Part shown: one piece after another, positions 16,991 through 25,276 of the stretch
Layout of the letters: every line of letters starts with the position of its first letter
Position numbering within the stretch: the first letter of the stretch is position 1
Assembly (NCBI RefSeq): GCF_019352895.1
Contig: NZ_JAAAFX010000004.1
Coordinates: 1,759,286-1,823,285, forward strand
Source: Variovorax boronicumulans
GTDB taxonomy: Bacteria; Pseudomonadota; Gammaproteobacteria; Burkholderiales; Burkholderiaceae_C
Length of the DNA: 64,000 nt
Reading direction: 5' to 3'
Made by a program: the position numbers and the translations under genes
Notes under the pieces: model-generated
Database searches by the model: none
What the model saw: the letters and a program-made list of their open reading frames with translations, nothing else
What the model was told of the DNA's origin: nothing

Positions 16991-18624
16991 GCGAGCAGGC
17001 CATCGACACCGTGGCGGCCCCCGCGCCGGCCGTGCCGGAGGCCGCGCCCTACAGCGTGCGCGAAGGCCTGGCCTTCGGCGCGGTGTCGCTGCTGCTGGCG
17101 ATCACGCAGGGGCTGGGCGTGAACCTGGTCAATTCGAACCTGAGCGGCATCCAGGGGGCGCTCGGTGCCACGGCCACCGAAGCCAGCTGGCTCACCACCG
17201 CCTACTTCGCCACCAACATCACGGCCTCGCTGCTGCTGACCAAGGTGCGCTACCAGTACGGGCTGCGCCGCTTCGTCGACATCGTGATCCCGCTCTATCT
17301 GGTGCTGGCGGTGTCGCACCTGTTCGCGCAGCACCTGGGCTCGGCCATCCTGGTGCGCGCCGCGCTGGGCCTGGCGGCCGCGCCGATCAGCAGCCTGGCC
17401 GTGCTCTACATGGTGCAGGCCTTCCCGGCCCCCAAGGCGGTGCTGGCGCTGGTGGTCGGCTTCGCCGGGCTGCAGATCGGGGCGCCGCTGTCACGCATCA
17501 TTTCCGAGGACCTGCTGCAGATCGGCCAGTGGCACGGCCTGCACTTCATCGACGCGGGGCTGGCCATGCTGTGCTTCGCCGCGATCAACGTGGTGCGGCT
17601 CAAGCCGATGCCCACGCAGCAGATGTTCGCCAAGGGCGACGGCATCGTGTTCACGCTCTATGCGGTGTCGCTGGCCTTGCTGTGCGTGGTGCTGACCCAG
17701 GGCCGGCTGCACTGGTGGAGCGACACGCCCTGGCTGGGCCTGTGCCTGGCCGGCTCGGTGGTGTGCTTCGGGCTCTACATGGCGATCGAGCTGCAGCGCG
17801 AGAAGCCGCTGATCGACCTGCACTGGCTGGGCACGCCCTTCATGCTGCGCTTCATGGGCGCGATCCTGCTGTTCCGCATCGTGCTGTCGGAACAGACCGT
17901 GGGCGCGGTCGGCCTGATGAACACGCTGGGCTTCACCAACGACCAGATGCACGTGCTGTTCACCTGGGTCACGGTGGGCACGGTGGTCGGCTTCCTCGCA
18001 GCCGCGCTCGCAATTCCGTCGAAGCGCTTCGGCGTGCTGGGCGACATCGCGCTGGTGCTGATCATGGTGGCGGCCGTGATGGACGGCCGCTCGACCGTGC
18101 TCACGCGCCCGCACGACCTGTACCTCTCGCAGACGCTGCTGGCCGCGGCCAGTTCGATGTTCCTGGCCTCGGCCATGCTGCAGGGCTTCCTGCACGTGAT
18201 CGAGGGCGGGATGAAGAACCTCATCAGCTTCATCGCCGTGTTCAGCGGCGGCCAGGCCCTGGCCGGCCTGGTCGGCCAGGCCTGGCTGTCGACCTTGCTG
18301 GCCGAGCGCCAGCGGCTGCACTACGGCCAGCTGGTCGAGCACCTGACGATGACCGACCCCCAGGTGGTGCAGCGTCTCACGCAGCTCGGCGGCGCCTATG
18401 CCTCGACGCTCAACGACAGTGCCGCGCGCGCCAACCAGGCGCTCACGCTGCTGGGCCAGCAGGTCACGCAGCAGTCCTTCGTCATGGCCTACAACGACCT
18501 GTTCCACGCCGTGGCGCTGGTCTCCACGCTGGGTTTCCTCGTCTTCGCGGGCGTCAAGACGCACCGCTGGCACCGTGCCCGCAACACGGCCCCGGCCGCG
18601 CCGCTCGCTCCTGCCTCCTCCTGA
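16987..18624 (+). CDS. MFS multidrug exporter, DHA2 (EmrB-like), 14 helices
   Basis: 545 residues with about 14 membrane segments. LAFGAVSLLLAITQGLGVNL, then WLTTAYFATNITASLLLTKV, shows the EmrB/FarB pattern. It would export hydrophobic drugs or aromatic acids by proton antiport through the fusion protein and outer-membrane channel encoded next. Start ATG 16987 overlaps the tetR stop. The final residues (ASS) are 10 nt before the HlyD-type gene. A long Gln/Leu-rich loop near residues 430-490 (LAERQRLHYGQLVEHLTMTD) lies in the periplasm. The substrate is unknown. Confidence 0.88.
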   Translation: MSEQAIDTVAAPAPAVPEAAPYSVREGLAFGAVSLLLAITQGLGVNLVNSNLSGIQGALGATATEASWLTTAYFATNITASLLLTKVRYQYGLRRFVDIVIPLYLVLAVSHLFAQHLGSAILVRAALGLAAAPISSLAVLYMVQAFPAPKAVLALVVGFAGLQIGAPLSRIISEDLLQIGQWHGLHFIDAGLAMLCFAAINVVRLKPMPTQQMFAKGDGIVFTLYAVSLALLCVVLTQGRLHWWSDTPWLGLCLAGSVVCFGLYMAIELQREKPLIDLHWLGTPFMLRFMGAILLFRIVLSEQTVGAVGLMNTLGFTNDQMHVLFTWVTVGTVVGFLAAALAIPSKRFGVLGDIALVLIMVAAVMDGRSTVLTRPHDLYLSQTLLAAASSMFLASAMLQGFLHVIEGGMKNLISFIAVFSGGQALAGLVGQAWLSTLLAERQRLHYGQLVEHLTMTDPQVVQRLTQLGGAYASTLNDSAARANQALTLLGQQVTQQSFVMAYNDLFHAVALVSTLGFLVFAGVKTHRWHRARNTAPAAPLAPASS

Positions 18625-18634
18625 TCGCCTCATC

Positions 18635-19753
18635 ATGTCCTTCGCTTCCAAGACCCTCCGTTCGCGCAGCACCTGGATCGTGCTCGCCGCCACCCTGCTC
18701 TGCCTGGGCCTGGTGCTCTATGCCTGGCGGCTGCCGCCCTTCCGCACCGGCACCGAGACCACCGAGAACGCCTATGTGCGCGGCATGGTGACGATCGTCG
18801 CGCCCAAGGTTGACGGCTATGTGGCCGAGGTGCTGATCCAGGACTACATGGCGGTGCAGGCCGGCCAGGTGCTGGTGAAGCTGGACGATCGCATCTACCG
18901 CCAGAAGCTCGAGCAGGCGCGCAGCGCGCTGGCCGCGCAGGAGGCCAACCTGGCCAACACCGTGCAGGCGCGCCGCGCGCGCGAGGCCGCGATCGGCAAC
19001 ACGCAGGCGCAGATCGCCAGCGCCAAGGCCCAGCAGGCCAATGCCCGCGCGCAGCTCGCACGCGCCCAGGCCGACATGCGGCGCGCCACGCCGCTGGCGC
19101 AGGACGGTTCGCTGTCGCAGCGCGAACGCGACCAGACCGAGGCCGCGCTGCACCAGGCCGAGGCCACGCTCAAGCAGGCCGAGGCCGGCGCGGCACAGGC
19201 GCAGGCCGGCCAGGCGGTCGCCACGCAGGACCTGCAGACCGTGGTGGTCAACCGCAGCGCGGTCGAAGCGGCGGTCGAATCGGCGCGCGCCGCGGTCAAG
19301 CTGGCCGAGATCGACCTCGACAACACGCAGATCCGCGCACCGCGCGACGGCCATGTGGGCGAGGTCGGCGTGAAGCTGGGCCAGTACGTCACGCCGGGCA
19401 CGCAGCTGGTGGCCGTGGTGCCGTCGCAGGTGTGGGTGGTGGCGAACTTCAAGGAAGCGCAGACCGCGCGCATGGCGCCGGGCCAGGTGGCGCACTTCCG
19501 CGTCGATGCACTGTCGGATGCGGCACTGACCGGCCGCGTCGAGCGCCTGTCGCCGGCCACCGGCTCGGAGTTCAGCGTGATCAAGCAGGACAACGCGACC
19601 GGCAACTTCACCAAGATCCCGCAACGGCTGTCGGTGCGCATCGCGGTCGACCCCGACCAGGCGCAGAGCGCGCGCCTGCGACCGGGCATGTCGGTGGTGG
19701 TGAGCGTGGACACGCGTTCGGCGCAGGATGCCGCCCCGAGGAGCACGCCGTGA
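18635..19753 (+). CDS. HlyD/EmrA-family membrane fusion protein
   Basis: 372 residues. One N-terminal membrane helix (STWIVLAATLLCLGLVLYAW) is followed by a biotinyl-lipoyl-like domain (GYVAEVLIQDYMAVQAGQVL), a long Ala/Gln/Arg-rich coiled-coil hairpin (about 90-210) and a beta-barrel with the family motif DNTQIRAPRDGHVGEVGVKLGQ split across strands. It links the inner-membrane exporter to the outer-membrane channel. ATG 18635 is 10 nt after the pump gene, and its stop overlaps the GTG start of the next gene. Confidence 0.9.
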   Translation: MSFASKTLRSRSTWIVLAATLLCLGLVLYAWRLPPFRTGTETTENAYVRGMVTIVAPKVDGYVAEVLIQDYMAVQAGQVLVKLDDRIYRQKLEQARSALAAQEANLANTVQARRAREAAIGNTQAQIASAKAQQANARAQLARAQADMRRATPLAQDGSLSQRERDQTEAALHQAEATLKQAEAGAAQAQAGQAVATQDLQTVVVNRSAVEAAVESARAAVKLAEIDLDNTQIRAPRDGHVGEVGVKLGQYVTPGTQLVAVVPSQVWVVANFKEAQTARMAPGQVAHFRVDALSDAALTGRVERLSPATGSEFSVIKQDNATGNFTKIPQRLSVRIAVDPDQAQSARLRPGMSVVVSVDTRSAQDAAPRSTP

Positions 19754-21159
19754 AACGCCTCGCCCTCGTCGCCGCGGCCCTGAGCGCGACGCTCCTGCTG
19801 CAGGCCTGCGGCAGCGTGCCGGCCTCGCATGCGCTCGCGGCCGACGTGCCCGCTGCCTGGCAGCCCTCGACCCTGTCGACCACGGCCGCCACCGTGCAGG
19901 CCGGCTGGTGGCGCGACCTCGGCGACCCGGTGCTCGACGGCCTGGTCGAACGCGCGCTGGCGCGCAACACCGACCTGCGCAGCGCCGCCGCGCGCGTGGC
20001 CGAGGCGCGCGCGCTGAGCGACGTGCAGCAGGCCGCCGCGCTGCCCACGCTGGACTTCGGCGTGGGTGCCAACCGCAGCCGCAGCATCAGCGCGGCCACC
20101 GGCAAGCCCTACCTGTCGACCGTGCTGCAGCCGCAGTTTCAGGCCGCCTACGAAGTCGACCTGTGGGGTCGCATCGATGCACTCGACCAGGCCGCCGACG
20201 CACAGCTGCAGGCCAGCGAATCCGCGCGCGACAGCGCCGCGCTGAGCGTGGCCGCGACCGTGGTCTCGGGCTACGTCAACCTGCGTGCGCTCGATGCCCG
20301 TGTCGAGGTCGCGCGCCAGACACTGGCCGCGCGCGCATCGGCGCTGGACCTCGCGCGCTCGCGCCAGCAGCGCGGCTACACCTCGGCATTGGAAACGCAG
20401 CAGAGCGAAGCCGAGTACCGCGCGACCGCCGCCGTGGTGCCGCAGCTCGACCTGGCCATCCGCCGCCAGGAACATGCGCTGCGCCTGCTGACCGGCGACG
20501 CGCCCGCCCCCGTGGTGCGCGGCCTGGCGCTGACCGCGCTGCGCATGGCCGCCCTGCCCTCGATCGGCGTGCCGTCCGAACTGTTGCGCCGCCGCCCCGA
20601 CATCGCGAGCGCCGAGGCCCAGCTGGCCGCGACCGATGCGCAGATCGCCGCGGCGCGCGCGCAGCTGCTGCCCTCGATCCGCCTGTCGGCCACGCTGGGC
20701 AGCATCAGCTCGAGCGCGCTCACCGGCGATCCGTTCAAGCTCTGGAGCCTGGGCGGCAGCGTGCTGGCCCCATTGTTCGAGGGCGGCAGGCTGCGCGCGG
20801 GAGTGCGCGCAGCCGACGCGCGGCGCGACCAGGCACTGGCCGCCTACGAGAAGACCGTGCTCACCGCCTTCGGCGAAGTGGAAGACCAGCTGGCCGCGAT
20901 CGACGAACTGGCGCGCCAGGCGGTCGAGGTGGAAGCGCAACGTGTGGCGCTGCAGGAGACGCTGCGGGTCGCGACCAACCGCTACCGCGAAGGCTATGCC
21001 TCGCACCTCGACGAGCTCGATGCGCAACGCAATCTGTTCAGTGCACAGCAGACGGCGCTGCAGCTGCGCGCCGACCAGCTCGCCGCGCGCATTGCGCTGG
21101 ACCGCGCACTGGGTGGTGGCTGGCAGGCCGCAGCGGCAACGACCGCCAACGCGCGCTGA
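19750..21159 (+). CDS. NodT/OprM-type outer-membrane efflux lipoprotein
   Basis: 469 residues. It starts at a GTG overlapping the previous stop (GTGA). A lipoprotein leader ends in LLLQACGS, with the acylated Cys at about residue 20. Two repeated outer-membrane-factor domains follow, with motifs WWRDLGDP, AAYEVDLWGRID, LLRRRPDIASAEAQLAATDA and the C-terminal GYASHLDELDAQRNLFSAQ. Trimers form a TolC-like tunnel completing the efflux pump. Because the RTX secretion operon at 37-54 kb has no outer-membrane component, this protein or a distant TolC might be recruited there, although NodT types normally serve pumps. Confidence 0.9.
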   Translation: MKRLALVAAALSATLLLQACGSVPASHALAADVPAAWQPSTLSTTAATVQAGWWRDLGDPVLDGLVERALARNTDLRSAAARVAEARALSDVQQAAALPTLDFGVGANRSRSISAATGKPYLSTVLQPQFQAAYEVDLWGRIDALDQAADAQLQASESARDSAALSVAATVVSGYVNLRALDARVEVARQTLAARASALDLARSRQQRGYTSALETQQSEAEYRATAAVVPQLDLAIRRQEHALRLLTGDAPAPVVRGLALTALRMAALPSIGVPSELLRRRPDIASAEAQLAATDAQIAAARAQLLPSIRLSATLGSISSSALTGDPFKLWSLGGSVLAPLFEGGRLRAGVRAADARRDQALAAYEKTVLTAFGEVEDQLAAIDELARQAVEVEAQRVALQETLRVATNRYREGYASHLDELDAQRNLFSAQQTALQLRADQLAARIALDRALGGGWQAAAATTANAR

Positions 21160-21171
21160 GCCCTCCCGGTC

Positions 21172-22170
21172 TCAATCGGGCCGCACGTCGGCGGCCTGGA
21201 TGACCTTGCCCCACTTGTCCTGCTCGGCGCGCTGGAAGGCAGCGAGCCGCTCGGGCGGCCCTCCCACCGGCACGGCACCGAGTTCGGCCAGGCGCTGGGC
21301 CACGGCCGGCTGCTTGAGCACCGCGTCGATGGTGGCCGAGAGGCGCTGCACGACGGGTGCGGGCGTGCCTGCCGGCGCGTACATCGCGTACCACGAAGAG
21401 GCGTCGAAGTCCTTCATGCCCAGCGCCTCGGCCATGGTCGGCACCTCGGGGTAGTCGGCCAGCCGCTGCGGCGTGGTCACGGCCAGCATCTTCAGCGCGC
21501 CCGACTTCACGAAGGGCGTGCTGGTCAGCAGCGTGTCGAACATGATCTGCACCTGCCCCGAGACCAGATCGGCCACGGCCGGGCCCGAGCCCTTGTAGGG
21601 GATGTGCGTCATGGCCGTGCCGGTGCGGTACTTGAAGTACTCGGGCACCAGGTGCGAGGAGCCGCCGTTGCCGGCCGAGGCGAAGTTGACCTTGTTCGGG
21701 TTCGCCTTCAGGTAGGCGACCAGTTCGGGCACCGTCTTCACCGGCAGCACCTTGGGATTGACCACCACCACGATCGGCACCGTCAGCACCAGCGAGACCG
21801 GCGCGAAGCCCTGGTTGGCGTCGTAGGGCAGCTTGCTGTAGAGCCGCGGATTGATGGCCATGGTGCCGATGCTGGCCATCATCAGCGTGTAGCCGTCGGG
21901 CGCACTCTTGGCCGCGTCGGCGGCGCCGATGAAGCCGTGCGCGCCACCCTTGTTCTCGACGAACACCGGCGTCTTGAGCACCTCGCCCAGCGCCTGGCCG
22001 ATCACGCGCGCGGCGATGTCGGTCGGGCCGCCGGCCGGAAAGGGCACGACCAGCCGGATCGGCTTGGCCGGCCAGGGGGCCTGCGCGGCCGCCGGCAGGC
22101 AGGCGAGTGCGGCGAGCGGCGCAAGCGCGCTCAGCAGGAGGCGGCGGGGGATGCCTGGGGTGCGTGTCAT
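21172..22170 (-). CDS. Bug-family tripartite tricarboxylate transporter substrate-binding protein
   Basis: 332 residues. A signal peptide (RRLLLSALAPLAALACLPAAAQA) precedes the Bug signature WPAKPIRLVVPFPAGGPTDI and the conserved GSSHLVPEYFK and YPEVPTMAEALG segments. These periplasmic proteins bind carboxylates and often occur as orphans without TctAB, as here. It follows the CoA-transferase by 4 nt and belongs to the HMG-CoA lyase/CoA-transferase transcript, suggesting the ligand is a carboxylate processed as its CoA ester. ATG 22170 was chosen because the leader begins there. Confidence 0.9.
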   Translation of the reverse strand: MTRTPGIPRRLLLSALAPLAALACLPAAAQAPWPAKPIRLVVPFPAGGPTDIAARVIGQALGEVLKTPVFVENKGGAHGFIGAADAAKSAPDGYTLMMASIGTMAINPRLYSKLPYDANQGFAPVSLVLTVPIVVVVNPKVLPVKTVPELVAYLKANPNKVNFASAGNGGSSHLVPEYFKYRTGTAMTHIPYKGSGPAVADLVSGQVQIMFDTLLTSTPFVKSGALKMLAVTTPQRLADYPEVPTMAEALGMKDFDASSWYAMYAPAGTPAPVVQRLSATIDAVLKQPAVAQRLAELGAVPVGGPPERLAAFQRAEQDKWGKVIQAADVRPD

Positions 22171-22174
22171 GGGG

Positions 22175-23365
22175 TCAGTCTCCGGTCGTCGTGATGTGGC
22201 GGGTCTCGAGGGCCGCGATCTCCGCATCGCTGTAGCCCACTTCCTTCAGCAGCGCATGGCTGTGCTCGCCCAGCGTCGGTGGTTGCAGGCGGATGCCCGG
22301 GCGCTCGCCGTCGAGCGTGAAGGGCAGCAGCGGAACCTTGGCCATGTGGCCGTCGTTCATGCGGATCGGCGCGAGGCCGCCGGTCGCGTTGAGGTGCGGG
22401 TCGTCGAACAGCGCCTCCGGCCGCGTGATGGGCGCGAAGGGCAGTTCGTTCTGCTCGAACACCGCGCTGAGCTCGGCGGCGCTGTGGCCCGCGAGGCGCG
22501 AGCGCAGGATCGGCATCATCCAGTCACGCGCCAGCACGCGGTCGTTGTTCGACTGCAGCCGCGGGTCGGCCATCAGGTCGGCCAGCCCGAAGGCCTTGCA
22601 GAAGATCGCCCACTGCTTGTCGCTCACGGCCGCCAGGAAGATCTGCTCGCCGTCCTTCACCGTGAACACGTCGTAGACGGCCCAGGCGGAGATGCGGCTG
22701 GGCATCGGGTCGGCCGCCTTGCCCGTCGCGGCGAACTGCATCATGTGCTGGGCCACCAGCAGCACGTTGTTCTCGAACAGCGCGGACTGCACTTCGGCCC
22801 CCTTGCCGGTGAGCTCGCGCTGGCGCAGCGCGGCCATCGCGCCGATGGCGCCGAACATGCCGCCCATGATGTCGTTCACGCTGGTGCCGGCGCGCAGCGG
22901 ATCGCCCGAGCGGCCGGTCATGTAGGCCAGGCCACCCATCATCTGCACCACCTCGTCGAGTGCGGTGCGGTGGTCGTAGGGGCCGGGCAGGAAGCCCTTG
23001 TGGCTCACGTAGATCAGGCGCGGATCGAGCCGCTTGAGCGTCTCGTAGTCCAGGCCCAGCTTCTTCATCGTGCCGGGCTTGAAGTTCTCGCTCACGATGT
23101 CGGCGGTCGCGATCAGGCGCAGCGCGGCCTCCACGCCCGCGGGCTGCTTGAGGTCGAGCGCGATGCTCTTCTTGTTGCGGTTGAAGGTGGGGAAGAAGCC
23201 CGCGCCCGAGCCCAGCAGGCGGCGCGTGTTGTCGCCCTCGATGGGCTCGACCTTGATGACCTCGGCACCGAGGTCGGCCAGCAGCATGCCGCAGGTCGGG
23301 CCCATGACCATGTGGGTGAACTCGACGACGCGGATGCCGGCGTACGGCAGCGGGGATTCAGACAT
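22175..23365 (-). CDS. CaiB/BaiF-family (class III) CoA-transferase
   Basis: 396 residues. Family hallmarks: GIRVVEFTHMVMGPTCGMLL, LGAEVIKVEPIEGD, FFPTFNRNKKSIALDL and the catalytic Asp region DIVSENFKPGTM. It moves CoA between acyl-CoA and a free carboxylate through a glutamyl/aspartyl-CoA intermediate. ATG 23365 has an AAGGAGG eight bases upstream and overlaps the HMG-CoA lyase gene by 8 nt. Together with the lyase and the solute-binding protein it fits degradation of a branched or hydroxylated dicarboxylate, for example an itaconate/citramalate-like or 3-hydroxy-3-methylglutarate-like compound. The precise substrate is an inference. Confidence 0.9.
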   Translation of the reverse strand: MSESPLPYAGIRVVEFTHMVMGPTCGMLLADLGAEVIKVEPIEGDNTRRLLGSGAGFFPTFNRNKKSIALDLKQPAGVEAALRLIATADIVSENFKPGTMKKLGLDYETLKRLDPRLIYVSHKGFLPGPYDHRTALDEVVQMMGGLAYMTGRSGDPLRAGTSVNDIMGGMFGAIGAMAALRQRELTGKGAEVQSALFENNVLLVAQHMMQFAATGKAADPMPSRISAWAVYDVFTVKDGEQIFLAAVSDKQWAIFCKAFGLADLMADPRLQSNNDRVLARDWMMPILRSRLAGHSAAELSAVFEQNELPFAPITRPEALFDDPHLNATGGLAPIRMNDGHMAKVPLLPFTLDGERPGIRLQPPTLGEHSHALLKEVGYSDAEIAALETRHITTTGD

Positions 23366-24293
23366 TCGCAATGCCTCCTTGAACAAAATTCCTGGGCAGG
23401 CCCGCCTCGGGCGTCATGCCGTACACCGGCTCGCCGGGCAGGCCGGCCCTGAGCGGCGCGCGCGCCGCGATCAGTCGCTGCAGGTCGATGCCAGTGCGCA
23501 CGCCCATGGCCTCGAACATGAAGACCAGGTCTTCGGTGACCACGTTGCCGGACGCGCCCGGCGCATAGGGGCAGCCGCCCAGGCCGCCCAGCGAGGCATC
23601 GAAGGTGCGCACGCCCTCCTCGTAGGCCGCCAGGCAGTTGGCCAGTCCGAGACCGCGCGTGTTGTGCATGTGGGCGGCGCCGGCCTTGTCGCCCAGTTCG
23701 GCGAGCAGCCGGCGGAACAGCCGGCGCACCTGGGCCGGGTTGGCATAGCCCACGGTGTCGGACAGGCCGGACTCGTCCGCGCCCGCGGCCACGCACTGCG
23801 CGGCCAGCCGGATCACCTCGTCTTCCGGCACCTCGCCTTGCAGCGTGCAGCCGAAGGCGGTCGAGATACCGGCTTCGAGCCGCACCTGCGGCGCGATCTC
23901 GCGGCGCAGCGCGGCGATGGCGCGCACCTCCTCGACCATCTGCTCGCGGGTCTTGCGCACGTTGGCCAGCGAATGCGCGGCGCTGGCCGAGACCGGCATC
24001 GTGAGCTTGTGGACGCCCGCGGCGAGCGCGGCCTCGGCACCGCGGCGGTTGGGCACCAGCGCCATCACCGTGAGGCCGGGCAGGGTCCGCGCGTGGCGCA
24101 CCACCTCGGCCGCATCGGCCATCTGCGGCAGCAGGTGCGCGGGCACGAAGGACGCGACCTCGATCTCGCGCACGCCGGCGGCATGGAGCGCATCGATCCA
24201 GCGGAGCTTGTCCGCCGTGGGCATGGTGGCCTTCACCGATTGAAGGCCGTCGCGGGGGCCGACCTCGCTCAAGAGGATGGCGGGAAATGTCAT
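23358..24293 (-). CDS. HMG-CoA lyase-like (DRE-TIM) aldol lyase
   Basis: 311 residues. The TIM barrel begins with SEVGPRDGLQSVKATM (the DRE-type metal/base motif, here GPRDGLQ). It has the metal His pair in HMHNTRGLGLANC and the glycine-rich loop GGLGGCPYAPGASGNVVTED with the active-site Cys. The family cleaves 3-hydroxy-3-methylglutaryl-CoA to acetyl-CoA and acetoacetate; relatives cleave citramalyl-CoA. First gene of the operon, transcribed away from the IclR gene, with an operator-like palindrome in between. Confidence 0.9.
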   Translation of the reverse strand: MTFPAILLSEVGPRDGLQSVKATMPTADKLRWIDALHAAGVREIEVASFVPAHLLPQMADAAEVVRHARTLPGLTVMALVPNRRGAEAALAAGVHKLTMPVSASAAHSLANVRKTREQMVEEVRAIAALRREIAPQVRLEAGISTAFGCTLQGEVPEDEVIRLAAQCVAAGADESGLSDTVGYANPAQVRRLFRRLLAELGDKAGAAHMHNTRGLGLANCLAAYEEGVRTFDASLGGLGGCPYAPGASGNVVTEDLVFMFEAMGVRTGIDLQRLIAARAPLRAGLPGEPVYGMTPEAGLPRNFVQGGIANV

Positions 24294-24331
24294 GGCTTGT
24301 CTCCTGACGGAATCTTCATGTGGGACTTGAA

Positions 24332-24350
24332 AGTTCTATCTAACAGAACT
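24332..24350. promoter_or_regulatory. Putative IclR-family operator
   Basis: AGTTCT-N7-AGAACT is a perfect 6-bp inverted repeat (24332-24337/24345-24350). A second, weaker ATTC-N8-AGAAT copy follows at about 24352-24368. Both lie in the 112-nt divergent gap between the lyase operon and the IclR gene, in an AT-rich pocket, at a position where binding could control both promoters. Confidence 0.55.
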
Positions 24351-24405
24351 ATATTCCGACAAACAGAATTAAACCAACGATCCTCCTTCGCGTCAAGGAA
24401 AAGCC

Positions 24406-25146
24406 ATGCCCCGCAAAGCCCAGACCGATTCCGTCTCGGACCTCAACGCCGCCCCGGGTGGGGCCGCCGCCGTCGACCGCGCGCTCACGCTGCTGTCGGC
24501 CTTCCAGGCCGGCGACGACGCGCTCTCGCTGGCGCAACTGGCCCAGCGCACCCAGCTCTACAAGAGCACGGTGCTGCGCCTGCTGGCCTCGCTCGAGCAC
24601 GCCCGCTTCATCCGCCGGCTGGACGACGGCCGCTACGCGCTGGGCGCCGAGCTCGCGCGCCTGCACAGCCTCTATGCGGCCTCGTTCTCGCTCGATCAGG
24701 TGGTGCCGCCGGTGCTGCGCGACCTGGTCGCGGCCACCGGCGAGAGCGCGGCCTACCACGTGCGCCAGGACCAGAGCGAACGGCGCATGCGCCTGTGCCT
24801 CTACCGCGTCGATTCCCCGCACATGGTGCGCGACCACGTGCGCGCGGGCGACCTGCTGCCGGCCGACCGCGGCGCGGGCGCGCGCGTGCTGATCGCCTTC
24901 GGCCCGCGCGCCGAATGGCCGGCCGATGCGGCCGGGCGCGCCTTCTACGAGGCGATCGTGGCGCAGGGCTTCTGCGCGGCCGTGGGGGACCGCACGGCCG
25001 AACTGGGCGGCATCTCGGCCCCGGTGTTCCGCACCGACGGCACGCTGGCCGGCGCCGTCACGCTGACCATGCCGGCCCACCGCTACGACGCCGCCTTCAT
25101 CGCGCCCGTGCGGGCCGCCGCGGCAAAACTCGACGGCGGCGTTTGA
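24406..25146 (+). CDS. IclR-family transcriptional regulator
   Basis: 246 residues. An N-terminal winged helix (AVDRALTLLSAFQAGDDALS, LAQLAQRTQLYKSTVLRLLA) leads to the GAF-like effector domain (RDLVAATGESAAYHVRQDQS ... GGISAPVFRTDGTLAGAVTL). It is divergent from the lyase/CoA-transferase/Bug operon, which it most likely controls through the palindrome at 24332-24350. glcB, 130 nt downstream on the same strand, could also be a target, since acetyl-CoA released by the lyase feeds the glyoxylate route. Confidence 0.9.
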   Translation: MPRKAQTDSVSDLNAAPGGAAAVDRALTLLSAFQAGDDALSLAQLAQRTQLYKSTVLRLLASLEHARFIRRLDDGRYALGAELARLHSLYAASFSLDQVVPPVLRDLVAATGESAAYHVRQDQSERRMRLCLYRVDSPHMVRDHVRAGDLLPADRGAGARVLIAFGPRAEWPADAAGRAFYEAIVAQGFCAAVGDRTAELGGISAPVFRTDGTLAGAVTLTMPAHRYDAAFIAPVRAAAAKLDGGV

Positions 25147-25276
25147 TTCCATCTATTTTTGTCACGAATCAATCCCTTTTGAACTTCTTAATGCTTTGGC
25201 ACGTATCCAATAAAGTAGCGGTAGAGCGCAGCGCCACGTCTGCGCCCCGCATCTTTCTTTTCCAGAGGTTTGCCCC

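Noticed and set aside
25196-25210. Possible sigma-54 promoter (TGGCACG) before glcB
   Set aside because: The -24 half is good but the -12 half reads CAAT without the required GC, so a RpoN site is not supported.
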